From assembly GCF_900114995.1 (NCBI RefSeq), contig NZ_FOUX01000003.1:992001-1056000 (forward strand): a stretch of 64,000 nucleotides of DNA, written 5' to 3'. Numbering within the stretch: position 1 is the first letter of the stretch; the number at the start of each line of letters is the position of its first letter. The translations under genes and the position numbers were made by a program. Shown here one piece after another: positions 34,536 through 44,302 of this stretch. The notes below the pieces were generated by a model that saw only the letters and a program-made list of their open reading frames with translations, was not told where the DNA came from and searched no databases. Origin of the DNA: Chitinophaga sp. YR627. Lineage in GTDB: Bacteria; Bacteroidota; Bacteroidia; Chitinophagales; Chitinophagaceae.

Positions 34536-35840
34536 ATGAGAAAACACTTTATAACATTACCTGCACTATGCCTGGCCGCCCTGTTTGCACAGGGACAGCA
34601 AATAAAGAAATCGGAGGTGAAACGTATCCTGTCAACTTTGGCGGCTGACGATATGCAAGGCCGCGAAACATTTAAGCCAGGTGCGGAGAAAGCCGCTGTA
34701 TTCCTGGAAAAAGAGTTCGCTGACGCCGGATTACAACCGTTGAAAGGAGATAATGACTTCAGACAGTCCTTTTTCCAGTATGATACCAAACCTGTACGCC
34801 AGGACCTGATCCTGAACGGACAACCGGTATCCAGCAGCCGTGCTTTTATTGCCGGTGTGGAAACCAGTATCAAATGGACGCAGGATACAAAACTGGAAGT
34901 GGCAACGATTGGCGCTGCGGATAATTTTGACAGCAAAGTAAGAGAACTGAGACGTAGCAGTACACAACCGACGCTCGTATGGGTTGATAATGCGCACAGT
35001 GAGAAATTCGGACTGTACTACAAAGGGTTACAGGAACATGGCGCCCCTAAAATGGACAGTGCCGTGACAGTAGCGTTTATACTGAAGAATGCAGGTGATG
35101 GAGACATTGACAGCTGGTCACTGGAAGCTAAACAGGAAGTAACCCGTTTACCACTCTGCAATATCGCAGGGATGATCCAGGGAAGTGGCAAACCAGATGA
35201 ATATGTGATCTTCTCTGGTCACTATGACCATATAGGTATCCTGCCGCCGGTGGAACAGGACAGCATTGCAAATGGTGCAGATGATGATGCAAGTGGTGTA
35301 ACCGCGGTATTGTTACTGGCTAAATATTTCAAGGCACATCCGCCGGTACGTAGCATTCTGTTTGTAGCGTTTACAGGAGAAGAGATCGGAGGATACGGTT
35401 CCCGCTATTTTTCCCGTCAACTGGATCCTGAAACAGTGGTAGCGATGTTCAACATCGAAATGATCGGTAAGGAGTCTAAATTCGGCAAAAACAGTGCTTT
35501 TATCACCGGATATGAGCGCTCCAGTTTTGGTGAGATTCTGGCTAAGAATCTGGCTTCCTCCAAATTCCGTTTCCACCCGGATCCATATCCGGAACAACAG
35601 TTGTTTTATCGTTCAGATAATGCCACCCTGGCAAGACTGGGCGTTCCTGCACATACTATTTCCACTACACAGATCGATAAAGACACGCTCTATCATAGCG
35701 TAAACGATGAAATGGAAAGCATGGACCTGGACAATATTACCAGCATTATCCAGGCGATTGCTACCAGTGCGACCTCTATCGTAGACGGTAAGGATACTCC
35801 CAGCCGTATTGACAAAGCGACTGTCGGCAACCGCAGATAG
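34536..35840 (+). CDS. Exported M28-family zinc peptidase
   Basis: 434 residues from ATG 34536, giving the signal peptide MRKHFITLPALCLAALFAQ. The frame is open far upstream, but that part is antisense to ruvB and is not used. The two-zinc site is visible: FSGHYDHIG (His, Asp), NGADDDASGV (bridging Asp), FTGEEIGGYGS (catalytic Glu and zinc Glu), NIEMIG and the last His in LYHSVNDEMESMD. An aminopeptidase acting in the periplasm or outside is expected. It ends 4 bases from the end of the convergent M23 gene. Confidence 0.92.
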   Translation: MRKHFITLPALCLAALFAQGQQIKKSEVKRILSTLAADDMQGRETFKPGAEKAAVFLEKEFADAGLQPLKGDNDFRQSFFQYDTKPVRQDLILNGQPVSSSRAFIAGVETSIKWTQDTKLEVATIGAADNFDSKVRELRRSSTQPTLVWVDNAHSEKFGLYYKGLQEHGAPKMDSAVTVAFILKNAGDGDIDSWSLEAKQEVTRLPLCNIAGMIQGSGKPDEYVIFSGHYDHIGILPPVEQDSIANGADDDASGVTAVLLLAKYFKAHPPVRSILFVAFTGEEIGGYGSRYFSRQLDPETVVAMFNIEMIGKESKFGKNSAFITGYERSSFGEILAKNLASSKFRFHPDPYPEQQLFYRSDNATLARLGVPAHTISTTQIDKDTLYHSVNDEMESMDLDNITSIIQAIATSATSIVDGKDTPSRIDKATVGNRR

Positions 35841-35843
35841 TGC

Positions 35844-36518
35844 CTATGGCATGAGTTGGAGGATCAGGTCAGGATTGGGACAGTTAGCGAGATATTTTTC
35901 TCTTTCACTGTAGCGGCACACACCGGGATAATCCCCCTGATTCCCCTGCATATCAGTGATGATCTGGAAATGCAGGTGAGGAGGCCAGTGACCGTTTTCA
36001 GGGATCTCTCCGAAGTGAGCGATCAGTTGTCCGGCGGCCACTCTCATCCCTTCATGCAGCCCTTCCAGGTCTTTGAGTGAAAGGTGACCATATAGCGTGT
36101 GGAAGGTATGTCCTTCCAGCTGATGCTGCAGGATGATGGTTGCACCATAATCACCGTGTACATCGTTGAAACGGAAGCTGTGTACAGTGCCATCCGTGGG
36201 GGCGAAGACATAGGTGCCGGCTGGTCCCCAGATATCGATCCCCAGGTGCAGGCGGCGGGGTTCTTCCCCTGTAGAGAAATGCGCGCTGCGGGCATAGATC
36301 GTGCGGTGTTCCGCATAACCGCCAATACCAAAGGTACAGTCATGGTCTTCCAGCAGCTGATCGACATAAGCGGTGAACCGCTCTGTATTATCAAGTATTT
36401 CAGGTGTAATGGATGTATTCCGGTCGGTGAAGTCCATCAGCAGTAATCTGTCGGTTTCCGGATCGAGCAATACTACGGGCTGAAAAGGTTGATAACGCAC
36501 TAATATCTGGTCTAACAT
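35844..36518 (-). CDS. M23-family (LytM-like) metallopeptidase without signal peptide
   Basis: 224 residues. The LytM zinc site is complete: HLGIDIWGPAGT (His, Asp), TLYGHLS and PHLHFQI (H-x-H). Peptidases of this family cut peptidoglycan cross-bridges, yet the N-terminus MLDQILVRYQPFQPVVLLD has neither a signal peptide nor a membrane helix. It may be exported by another route, lack a murein role, or have been adopted for a cytoplasmic task. The first 70 residues are not assigned. Confidence 0.85.
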   Translation of the reverse strand: MLDQILVRYQPFQPVVLLDPETDRLLLMDFTDRNTSITPEILDNTERFTAYVDQLLEDHDCTFGIGGYAEHRTIYARSAHFSTGEEPRRLHLGIDIWGPAGTYVFAPTDGTVHSFRFNDVHGDYGATIILQHQLEGHTFHTLYGHLSLKDLEGLHEGMRVAAGQLIAHFGEIPENGHWPPHLHFQIITDMQGNQGDYPGVCRYSEREKYLANCPNPDLILQLMP

Positions 36519-36585
36519 TCAAAATGATTGAGACGGGAAAAATACGTAAATTCCCAGTAAATAAAGGGTCATCCGATACCCTGAG

Positions 36586-36644
36586 TATAGTTATCCTACG
36601 CTCGTGCTGCGATAGAAACGGCGCATTAACGGAGCGTAACTATA
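36586..36644. other. Imperfect inverted repeat in the M23-leuS gap
   Basis: tatagtta-N5-cgctc (36586-36603) pairs with gagcgtaactata (36632-36644), leaving a 5-base bulge and a 28-base loop. No T-run. The remaining gap, apart from the terminator at 36681, shows no gene. Confidence 0.3.
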
Positions 36645-36680
36645 GTCAAAGTATAGACAAACCGATATCAGCTAACAGGC

Positions 36681-36726
36681 ATAAAAAAGGAGCGCTCCAT
36701 CTTTTGATGGAGCGCTCCTTTTTTAT
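36681..36726. terminator. Terminator of leuS
   Basis: 21-bp perfect stem (core aggagcgctccatc) with tttt loop and A/T-rich arms, usable on both strands; downstream of leuS on the minus strand. Confidence 0.9.
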
Positions 36727-36739
36727 ATTTCAGACAGCA

Positions 36740-39508
36740 TTAGACAACCAGGTTGATCATCCTACCTTTTACGATCACGATCTTCTTAACTGGTTTACCA
36801 TCAATCCATTTCTGGACAGCTTCGTTTTCCAGTACTTCTTTCTCGATAGCAGCATTGTCAGCATCCAGCGGGAAGCTCAGTTCGGTACGTGTTTTACCGT
36901 TAACAGCTATCGGATAGGTAAATGCGCTTTCTTTCGTGTATTTCTCATCAAATACCGGATATGGTGCATCCAGGATGCTGGTAGTATTACCCAGCTGGTG
37001 CCACAGTTCCTCTGCGATGTGCGGTGCATAAGGCGCCAGTAATACCAGCACAGCTTCCAGCACACTACGTTTATTACATTTCAGGCTGCTCAGCTCATTC
37101 ACACAGATCATGAACTGGCTGACAGCTGTATTGTAAGAGAAGTTCTCGGTATCTGCATCGATCTTCTGAATGGTCTTATGCAGGACCTTCAGTTCTTCCG
37201 GAGTAGCCGCATCGTTGTTGACGATAATGCCTTTCTGCTCGTCAGCGAAGAGACGCCACAGTTTCTTCAGGAAGCGGTGTACACCTTCGATACCTTTGGT
37301 ATCCCATGGTTTGGATTGTTCTACCGGACCAAGGAACATTTCGTACATACGGAAGGTATCTGCACCAAATTTCTCTACTACGTCGTCTGGGTTTACTGTG
37401 TTGTACTTCCCTTTACTCATTTTTTCAAGGACTACACCACAGATATATTTACCGTCTTCCAGAATGAATTCCGCGTCTTTATTGGCTGGACGCCAGTTTT
37501 TGAATGCCTCAATATCCAGTTCCAGACCGTCTACGATATTTACGTCAGTATGCAGTTCGTCTGTTTCGTACTGATCTTTCAGACCATGAGAAACATAGGT
37601 ATTTGTACCACGCACACGATATACCATGCGGGAACTACCACCGATCATACCCTGGTTGATCAGCTTTTTATAAGGCTCCTGGAAGCCGATATAACCGAGG
37701 TCATACAGGGCTTTGGTCCACATACGGGAGTACAGCAGGTGACCAACGGCGTGCTCTGTACCACCAACATATACATCTACCTGGTTCCAGTAGTCAGTAG
37801 CTGCGCGGTCAGCAAATACTTCAGTATTTTTTGGATCTGCATAACGCAGGAAGTACCAGCTGCTACCTGCATAGCCAGGCATGGTGTTGGTTTCTCTCTT
37901 TGTGCCTGCATCTACGTTTACCCAGTCAGTGATATTGGCCAGCGGACCTTCACCTTCTTCGCCTGGTTTGTAGTTTTCTACGTGCGGCAGGGTAAGCGGT
38001 AATTCTTTTTCATCCAGCGCGTAAGGCGTACCTTCTTTAAACACGATAGGGAATGGCTCACCCCAGTAACGCTGGCGGCTGAAGCCGGAATCTCTCATCT
38101 TGTAGTTGATCTGGCGTTTACCTATACCCAGTGCTTCTATTTTATCGATCACGACATCCATGGCGTCCCGCATGTTCATCCCATCCAGGAAATCACTGTT
38201 TTGCAGGGTCGCATCTTTGGTCGCATTGGCGTCTTCACCGTTGAAGGCGTCGCCAATGATATTGGTAATGTGGATATCGAAGTGTTTGGCGAAGTTGAAG
38301 TCGCGCTGGTCGCCACAAGGTACGGCCATGATAGCACCGGTACCGTAGCCTGCCAGTACGTATTCAGAGATCCACACAGGGATGCGCTGTCCGTTGAATG
38401 GATTGAGCACATAGGCGCCGGTGAAGCAACCAGTGATCTGTTTTACCTCAGCCATACGCTCTCTTTCGGAGCGGCTCTGTACATAGTCCAGGTATTTCTC
38501 TACATCTTCTTTTTTATCAGCAGTTGTAATGAGGGATACGAGGTCATGCTCAGGTGCCAGTACCATAAAGTCCACACCAAAGATGGTATCAGGACGTGTG
38601 GTATATACGGTCACACCGGCATTTTCCATACCATCTATCTGGAAGGTGATCTCAGCACCCTGGCTCTTACCGATCCAGTTACGCTGCATTTCCTTCATCG
38701 CGTCGCTGAAGGATACGGTATCCAGTCCTTCCAGGAGGCGGTTTGCATATTCGGTGATACGCAGGAACCACTGTCTCATTTTCTTTTTGACAACAGGGAA
38801 TCCGCCACGCTCGCTGACACCGTTGATCACCTCATCGTTCGCCAGTACAGTACCCAATGCTGCGCACCAGTTTACTTCTGCGAAGGCGAGGTAAGCCAGG
38901 CGGTAGTGCATGAGTATTTCACGCTGACGTACTTCGGAGAACTGTTTCCATTCCTCAGCAGTGAATTTGATATAACGGTCACCGGGACATTCGTGGGCCG
39001 CATTACCAGACTGTTCGAAGATGCTGATCAGTGTGGAGATCCTTTCTGCTTTCTGCAAAGAGCGGTTGAACCAGCTGTCAAACAGTTGCAGGAAGATCCA
39101 CTGTGTCCATTTATAATAACCCGGGTCGCTGGTTTTTACCTCGCGTTCCCAGTCGAAGGAGAATCCGATGTTGTCCAGCTGCCTGCGGAAGGAAGCCAGG
39201 TTATTGGCAGTGGTCACTGCCGGATGCTGACCGGTTTCCAGTGCATATTGCTCTGCCGGCAGACCAAAGGCGTCCCAACCCATTGGGTGGAGCACGTTAA
39301 AGCCTTTTAGTCTTTTATAACGCGCATATATATCCGATGAAATATATCCAAGTGGGTGTCCCACATGGAGTCCCGCTCCCGAAGGGTAGGGGAACATGTC
39401 CAGTACGTAACATTTGGGTTTGGGGCTATTGTTGCTGACCTGATAGGCTTTCGTTTCTACCCAGCGTGCCTGCCACTTTTTCTCAATCGCCCTGAAATTG
39501 TATTCCAT
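36740..39508 (-). CDS. leuS: Leucyl-tRNA synthetase
   Basis: 922 residues from ATG 39508 (MEYNFRAIEKKWQARW). HIGH-type motif PYPSGAGLHVGHPLGY, then an extra segment around residues 140-200 (ERISTLISIFEQSGNAAHEC) that I take for a Bacteroidota-type insertion, the CP1 editing domain (VTVYTTRPDTIFGVDFMVLA), and KMSKGKYN for the KMSKS loop, then the anticodon-binding helices. It charges tRNA-Leu. Monocistronic, with a strong terminator after it, divergent from ftsX. Confidence 0.96.
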   Translation of the reverse strand: MEYNFRAIEKKWQARWVETKAYQVSNNSPKPKCYVLDMFPYPSGAGLHVGHPLGYISSDIYARYKRLKGFNVLHPMGWDAFGLPAEQYALETGQHPAVTTANNLASFRRQLDNIGFSFDWEREVKTSDPGYYKWTQWIFLQLFDSWFNRSLQKAERISTLISIFEQSGNAAHECPGDRYIKFTAEEWKQFSEVRQREILMHYRLAYLAFAEVNWCAALGTVLANDEVINGVSERGGFPVVKKKMRQWFLRITEYANRLLEGLDTVSFSDAMKEMQRNWIGKSQGAEITFQIDGMENAGVTVYTTRPDTIFGVDFMVLAPEHDLVSLITTADKKEDVEKYLDYVQSRSERERMAEVKQITGCFTGAYVLNPFNGQRIPVWISEYVLAGYGTGAIMAVPCGDQRDFNFAKHFDIHITNIIGDAFNGEDANATKDATLQNSDFLDGMNMRDAMDVVIDKIEALGIGKRQINYKMRDSGFSRQRYWGEPFPIVFKEGTPYALDEKELPLTLPHVENYKPGEEGEGPLANITDWVNVDAGTKRETNTMPGYAGSSWYFLRYADPKNTEVFADRAATDYWNQVDVYVGGTEHAVGHLLYSRMWTKALYDLGYIGFQEPYKKLINQGMIGGSSRMVYRVRGTNTYVSHGLKDQYETDELHTDVNIVDGLELDIEAFKNWRPANKDAEFILEDGKYICGVVLEKMSKGKYNTVNPDDVVEKFGADTFRMYEMFLGPVEQSKPWDTKGIEGVHRFLKKLWRLFADEQKGIIVNNDAATPEELKVLHKTIQKIDADTENFSYNTAVSQFMICVNELSSLKCNKRSVLEAVLVLLAPYAPHIAEELWHQLGNTTSILDAPYPVFDEKYTKESAFTYPIAVNGKTRTELSFPLDADNAAIEKEVLENEAVQKWIDGKPVKKIVIVKGRMINLVV

Positions 39509-39647
39509 ATAATTAAATAATAATCTGTCTGTTCTGTCCATGAGTCTATTCAAGCTGCTCATGTATCAGCTTAAAATAACGTTAAAGGATGACAAAAGTA
39601 AACATAACTCCTAATTTTTGTTATTTTCGCCAATAAACGGCAGATTA

Positions 39648-40523
39648 ATGGCGCAGCAACCCGGTAAATCATCATCAAAAAAATCCAAACCTTCCTATCT
39701 GTACTCTATTATTGGGGTAGCTCTTGTCCTTTTCCTGTTGGGAACATTGGGACTGATCGTTATTCATGCCAATAAACTGAGTGAATTCTTTAAGGAAAGT
39801 ATTGAGATACAGGTGATTCTAAGGGATAACGTGAAAGAGGACCAGGCCATTGCACTGCGTGATTCTATTGCTTCCCGTCCTTACGTGAAGTCTATTGAAT
39901 ACGTTTCCAAGGAGATGGCTGCCGACCGTTTCAAGAAAGAATTCGGTGAGGATTTCATCACCCTCTTACAATATAACCCTTTGTACGCAAGTATCAATAT
40001 CAAAGGTAATGCGCCATACGTGAACCCTGACAGCCTTCGTATCATTGAGGCCAATCTGTCACAACAGAGCATTGTAAGAGAAATCTCTTATCAGCGCGGG
40101 CTGGTAAGCAAACTGAATGAAAACGTTCGTAAGATCGGACTGGTGATCCTCGGCATTTGCGTGCTGCTGGCACTGGTAGTGATCGTACTGATTGACAATA
40201 CAATACGTCTGGCGATGTTCAGCAACCGTTTCCTGATCAAAACCATGCAGATGGTAGGAGCGACCCGCTGGTTCATTGCCAAACCATTCGATATCCGCAG
40301 TATCATCAATGGCGCTATCAGTGCCCTGATGGCAATCGCTGGACTGATCGGTATTGTTTATTTTGCAGACCAGCTGCTGCCGGAACTGGCAGGTATGAGG
40401 GACTATTTCATGATGGCCGTGCTTTTTATCGGGATGATCATTATAGGGATCTTTATCTCCCTGGTGAGTACACACCGTTCGGTAATGAAATACCTGCGTC
40501 TGAAGCTGGATGACCTTTATTAA
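39648..40523 (+). CDS. ftsX: Cell-division permease FtsX
   Basis: 291 residues from ATG 39648 (MAQQPGKSSSKK). TM1 (SIIGVALVLFLLGTLGLIVI), an extracytoplasmic domain (residues about 48-160; IEIQVILRDNVKEDQA, VKSIEYVSKEMAADRFK, NPLYASINI), then three helices including LVILGICVLLALVVIVLI and the conserved loop MQMVGATRWFI. With FtsE it regulates septal peptidoglycan hydrolases. ftsE is not adjacent. DUF3098 and uppP genes follow closely, as an envelope-related operon. Confidence 0.93.
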   Translation: MAQQPGKSSSKKSKPSYLYSIIGVALVLFLLGTLGLIVIHANKLSEFFKESIEIQVILRDNVKEDQAIALRDSIASRPYVKSIEYVSKEMAADRFKKEFGEDFITLLQYNPLYASINIKGNAPYVNPDSLRIIEANLSQQSIVREISYQRGLVSKLNENVRKIGLVILGICVLLALVVIVLIDNTIRLAMFSNRFLIKTMQMVGATRWFIAKPFDIRSIINGAISALMAIAGLIGIVYFADQLLPELAGMRDYFMMAVLFIGMIIIGIFISLVSTHRSVMKYLRLKLDDLY

Positions 40524-40549
40524 ACTGATAATTACACCATACTACAGAT

Positions 40550-40816
40550 ATGAGTAAAGCAACTAAGACAATCAATGTCGAGAAAACAGGCGTAGACGTC
40601 CGTGCTGTTTTTCCAAAAGAAAACTACAAGATCATGATCGCCGGCCTGGCAGTGGTAGTAGTAGGCTTCCTGTTAATGATGGGTGGCAACAGCGATGATC
40701 CTAATACCTTCAAACCTGAAGAAGTATACAGCTTCCGCCGTATCACACTGGCTCCTATCGTAATTTTACTGGGACTGGTGGTAGAGATCTACGCGATCAT
40801 GCGCAGACCTAAATAA
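40550..40816 (+). CDS. DUF3098 small membrane protein
   Basis: 88 residues, two membrane helices (IMIAGLAVVVVGFLLMM and LAPIVILLGLVVEIYAI) joined by the family block GGNSDDPNTFKPEEVYSFRR. DUF3098 is found in Bacteroidota and commonly sits between ftsX and uppP, as here; function unknown. It starts 27 bases after ftsX and ends at a small terminator that precedes uppP. Confidence 0.88.
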   Translation: MSKATKTINVEKTGVDVRAVFPKENYKIMIAGLAVVVVGFLLMMGGNSDDPNTFKPEEVYSFRRITLAPIVILLGLVVEIYAIMRRPK

Positions 40817-40842
40817 GCAGTAAAAAGATATGATTTTCATAT

Positions 40843-40871
40843 GGCGATGACCAGTTCATCGCCTTTTTTTT
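40843..40871 (+). terminator. Terminator/attenuator between DUF3098 gene and uppP
   Basis: 8-bp stem ggcgatga / tcatcgcc with 5-base loop and eight T. It would limit readthrough into uppP. Confidence 0.75.
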
Positions 40872-40913
40872 GGATAAACAAGCAACCTCAGAAATTAAAA
40901 CCCGTTAATTGTC

Positions 40914-41723
40914 ATGGAACTCTGGCAGGCCATCATTATTGCAATTGTGGAAGGATTAACCGAATTTTTACCTGTATCATCTACAGGACATATGGTAATC
41001 ACCAGTGCATTGTTAAAGCTCAACAAAGACGAATTTACCAAGCTGTTCGAAGTCTGTATCCAGTTAGGCGCTATCCTGGCGGTAGTGGTACTTTACTGGA
41101 AGAAATTCCTGGTATTTGATAAGAACCGGGTGAACTTTTATATCAAACTGGTAGTGGCAGTATTGCCTGCATTGATCGTAGGTTATCTGTTTGCCGATAA
41201 AATTGACGCCCTGCTGGAAAGTCCGCTGGTTGTTGGTATTACATTACTCGTAGGCGGTGTCATACTGCTGTTTGTGGACAACTGGTTTACCAGCCCAGCT
41301 ACCAAAAAGATCGAAAAGGATGAAGATATCAGTCTGTTTAAGGCCTTGCGTATTGGTTTCTGGCAATGTGTAGCCATGATACCAGGTGTAAGCCGCAGCG
41401 CGGCTACCATCATAGGAGGTATGCAGCAAAAGCTGACCCGCAACGTGGCAGCTGAATTTTCCTTCTTTCTCGCTGTACCAACCATGGCGGCTGCCACCGG
41501 TTACAAATTGCTGAAAGGACGTGAATTGCTGATGTCCAATACCGACAATCTGAAAATTCTACTGATCGGCAATGTTGTAGCATTTGTTGTAGCCATGATA
41601 GCGATCAAATTTTTTATCACTGCGCTGCAAAAATATGGCTTCAGAGTATGGGGCTACTACCGTATCGTGGTAGGTATTGCTATCCTTGTGGCTATTGGCC
41701 TGGGATATAAATTATCTGTGTAA
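40914..41723 (+). CDS. uppP: Undecaprenyl-diphosphatase
   Basis: 269 residues, BacA/UppP family. Catalytic blocks are EGLTEFLPVSSTGHMVI near the N-terminus and PGVSRSAATIIGG in the middle, with about eight helices. It regenerates undecaprenyl phosphate for cell-wall and glycan export, on the periplasmic face. The position after ftsX and DUF3098 is common in the phylum. Terminator follows. Confidence 0.95.
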   Translation: MELWQAIIIAIVEGLTEFLPVSSTGHMVITSALLKLNKDEFTKLFEVCIQLGAILAVVVLYWKKFLVFDKNRVNFYIKLVVAVLPALIVGYLFADKIDALLESPLVVGITLLVGGVILLFVDNWFTSPATKKIEKDEDISLFKALRIGFWQCVAMIPGVSRSAATIIGGMQQKLTRNVAAEFSFFLAVPTMAAATGYKLLKGRELLMSNTDNLKILLIGNVVAFVVAMIAIKFFITALQKYGFRVWGYYRIVVGIAILVAIGLGYKLSV

Positions 41724-41742
41724 TCTTAACTTTCCATATGAG

Positions 41743-41770
41743 GCCCCGTCTGCACCTGACGGGGCTTTTT
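41743..41770 (+). terminator. Terminator of uppP
   Basis: 8-bp stem gccccgtc / gacggggc, 7-base loop, five T. Confidence 0.88.
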
Positions 41771-41788
41771 GTTTCTTTATTTATTTTT

Positions 41789-43021
41789 ATGAGAATTATT
41801 ACCCTGTATCTGTGCTGTATGGCATTAGCATGTGTTGCTGTTGCCCAGCGGAATTATGTCCCGGCCACTATCATTACTTCGCAGAATGACTCCCTGAAGG
41901 GATTTGTTGACTTCCGTGACTGGTTTATGCCACCAAAGGAAATTACCTTTAAACAGAGTTTATCTGATGCTACTGAACAGCATTTTGGCCCCGGAAATAT
42001 CAACGGCTTCAGGATCGGAGAGCCGGACATTGAATATGTTGTACGTAAAGTAAGTATAGATGTTACAAAGGAAGACTATTCCAGCGATAAGGAAGCATGG
42101 GAACGTACTATACAGGATACGATCGTGTTTCTGAGAAAACTGGTAGGCGGTACTTATAATCTCTACGAATACGCTGACGTGCATGCAAGAGTGCACTATA
42201 TTGTCGATGGGAAAAACACGCCTGTTCAGGAACTGGAAAAAGTATCGGCATTCGTGAGGCGTTCAAATATGGAGGGGATGTATACTGATAACCGCTACCA
42301 GAAACAGTTAGCCACCTTATTTGCAGATAACCCCGCGATAGCACATAAAGCAGAAAATGTAACTTATCACGAAAAGAACCTGGTTAAGCTGTTTGTCGCA
42401 TATAACAGCGCAAAAGATCCGTCTACAGTAACGACGGCGGAGGTGAAGAATAAGATCAAATACCCTGTATCTTTTGGTTTAATGGCTGGGATATCTTTTA
42501 ACTCCTACGATTTCAGAGGGGATGCTTTCAGACTGGATGGTCCTGCAAAATCGAACAGCAGTCCTGTAGGTGGTATCTGGCTGAATGTTCCTTTTGGAAG
42601 AGTTGCGCGTAACTTTTCCGCTGATATAGAAGTGATATATAAGCAGTCCAGGACCAGTTCAGTTACTAAAAAAGGAGATTTCAGCAGATTTGATTTTCGT
42701 TATCTGCAACTGAATACATTGGTCAGATATACTTATCCTACCAAAACAGGTATCAAACCGTATATTAATGCGGGACTCGGAAATGGAATGGCCATAAAAA
42801 TTGCGCAGAATGACTTTGCCTACGCATCCAGACCTGACGAATGGCAGGTTAATATTGCCGGTGCCCGCAAATACGAGCAGTCCCTTGTGGGTGGTATTGG
42901 TGTTATAATATATAGACTGGGTGTTGAGGTCCGCTACAATAGTGGTAACGGCTTTTCTCCTTATGTAGGAGGAAAGACTGCCTTCAACAGTTTACAAGTA
43001 CTGGCGAAATTGAGTTTTTAA
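41789..43021 (+). CDS. Exported outer-membrane beta-barrel-like protein of unknown function
   Basis: 410 residues from ATG 41789, which gives the signal peptide MRIITLYLCCMALACVAVAQ; the open frame upstream crosses the uppP terminator. Residues about 20-210 form an unassigned soluble part beginning NYVPATIITSQNDSLKGFVD, a start I associate with Bacteroidota surface proteins. From about 230 to the end, alternating strands (FGLMAGISFNSYDF, PYINAGLGNGMAI, GVIIYRLGVEVRYNSG, LQVLAKLSF) look like a small PorT-like barrel ending in Phe. Its end overlaps that of the convergent alanine dehydrogenase gene by 4 bases. Confidence 0.7.
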   Translation: MRIITLYLCCMALACVAVAQRNYVPATIITSQNDSLKGFVDFRDWFMPPKEITFKQSLSDATEQHFGPGNINGFRIGEPDIEYVVRKVSIDVTKEDYSSDKEAWERTIQDTIVFLRKLVGGTYNLYEYADVHARVHYIVDGKNTPVQELEKVSAFVRRSNMEGMYTDNRYQKQLATLFADNPAIAHKAENVTYHEKNLVKLFVAYNSAKDPSTVTTAEVKNKIKYPVSFGLMAGISFNSYDFRGDAFRLDGPAKSNSSPVGGIWLNVPFGRVARNFSADIEVIYKQSRTSSVTKKGDFSRFDFRYLQLNTLVRYTYPTKTGIKPYINAGLGNGMAIKIAQNDFAYASRPDEWQVNIAGARKYEQSLVGGIGVIIYRLGVEVRYNSGNGFSPYVGGKTAFNSLQVLAKLSF

Positions 43022-44235
43022 CCCTTTACTGCCAGCAGCAGTTCCAGATCTGTATACTTTAGTTTGAATTTTTCGCTGAGATGATAGTTGGTCAACGCGC
43101 CTTTGTACAGATAGATACCATTACGTACACCGCGTTTGATCCATACCAGGTTTTCAAAGCCACCATCATCTGCAGCCTCCAGCAGCAGGGGCATCAGCAC
43201 ATTGCTGATCGCTTCTGATGCTGTACGGGCAAATCCGGATGGGATGTTAGGTACGCAGTAGTGCACGACGTCGTATTTCTTAAATACAGGATTTTCGTGG
43301 CTGGTGATCTCAGAGGTTTCGAAACAACCACCACGGTCTATACTGACGTCAACGATTACAGAGCCGGCCTTCATATTGCTGACCATTGCTTCTGTTACGA
43401 CAATAGGTGTACGGCCATTCTGCGAAGAGAGTGCGCCTACAGCTACATCCGCATTACGAAGTTGTTCTGCCAGCACTTTCGGTTGCATCACAGAAGTGAA
43501 TATACGTACGCCGATGTTATTTTGGAGGCGTTTCAGCTTGTAGATATTATTGTCGAATACCTTTACGGATGCACCGAGGGCCATCGCTGTTCTGGCAGCA
43601 AATTCACCTACGATACCTGCTCCGATAATCACCACCTTGGTAGGAGGGATGCCCGTTACGCCACCCAGTAAAATACCCTTTCCCTTATTGCTGTTACTGA
43701 GATACTGACCTGCCAGCAGCATGACAGCGCCTCCGGCAATTTCACTCATCGCTCTCACAATCGGATAAGTACCCGCATCGTCTTTCAGGTTCTCGAAAGA
43801 AAGCAGGGTAATCCTTTTTTCCATCATCTTCTGTACCTGCTCAATTTTGAGTGCGGCAAGATGAATAGGAGAAATAACGATCTGGTGGGGACGCAGCAGC
43901 TCTATTTCCTCATCATTGAGAGGGGCGGATTTTACGATAATCTCTGCCTTGAAGACCTCTTTTTTGTCATATAGGATTTCAGCGCCTGCTTCTGAGTAAT
44001 CGGTATCATAGAAATGGGAACCGTCGCCTGCTTTATGTTCAACCACGATATGGTGACCATTATTAGCCAGGATACTTACCGCATCCGGTGTTAATGCAAT
44101 ACGGTTTTCCTGGAAGGAGTTTTCTTTTGGTATGCCAATAAATAAACGGGAATTTTTTTGAGGAATATCCAGCGTTTCTTCCAGCGGTGAATATGTAAAG
44201 CCAGCACTCACAACAGGTTTTTGCCTTTGCTCCAT
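43018..44235 (-). CDS. ald: Alanine dehydrogenase
   Basis: 405 residues. The Ala-DH/PNT N-terminal domain shows IGIPKENSFQENRIALTP and the C-terminal Rossmann domain VVIIGAGIVGEFAARTA, with a conserved DVSIDRGGCFETS loop and HYCVPNIPSGFARTAS. It is longer than the 370 residues of Bacillus Ald because of an N-terminal extension of about 30 residues. Oxidative deamination of L-alanine to pyruvate is expected; pyridine nucleotide transhydrogenase alpha is less likely since no beta subunit is near. Downstream gene tsaE is upstream on the same strand. Confidence 0.9.
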   Translation of the reverse strand: MEQRQKPVVSAGFTYSPLEETLDIPQKNSRLFIGIPKENSFQENRIALTPDAVSILANNGHHIVVEHKAGDGSHFYDTDYSEAGAEILYDKKEVFKAEIIVKSAPLNDEEIELLRPHQIVISPIHLAALKIEQVQKMMEKRITLLSFENLKDDAGTYPIVRAMSEIAGGAVMLLAGQYLSNSNKGKGILLGGVTGIPPTKVVIIGAGIVGEFAARTAMALGASVKVFDNNIYKLKRLQNNIGVRIFTSVMQPKVLAEQLRNADVAVGALSSQNGRTPIVVTEAMVSNMKAGSVIVDVSIDRGGCFETSEITSHENPVFKKYDVVHYCVPNIPSGFARTASEAISNVLMPLLLEAADDGGFENLVWIKRGVRNGIYLYKGALTNYHLSEKFKLKYTDLELLLAVKG

Positions 44236-44302
44236 ATGATTATCAAGATTGGTCCGGGTGATTTTTTCCGAGTATCCAAAGATACGTCATTTGTTCAAAG
44301 CA

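Noticed and set aside
36524..37042. 172-codon plus-strand frame over the leuS terminator
   Set aside because: It runs through a strong terminator into antisense leuS and has no family features.
38201..39310. 369-codon plus-strand open frame inside leuS
   Set aside because: It is a shadow of the leuS reading frame; Cys/His/Phe-rich composition and no recognisable motif.
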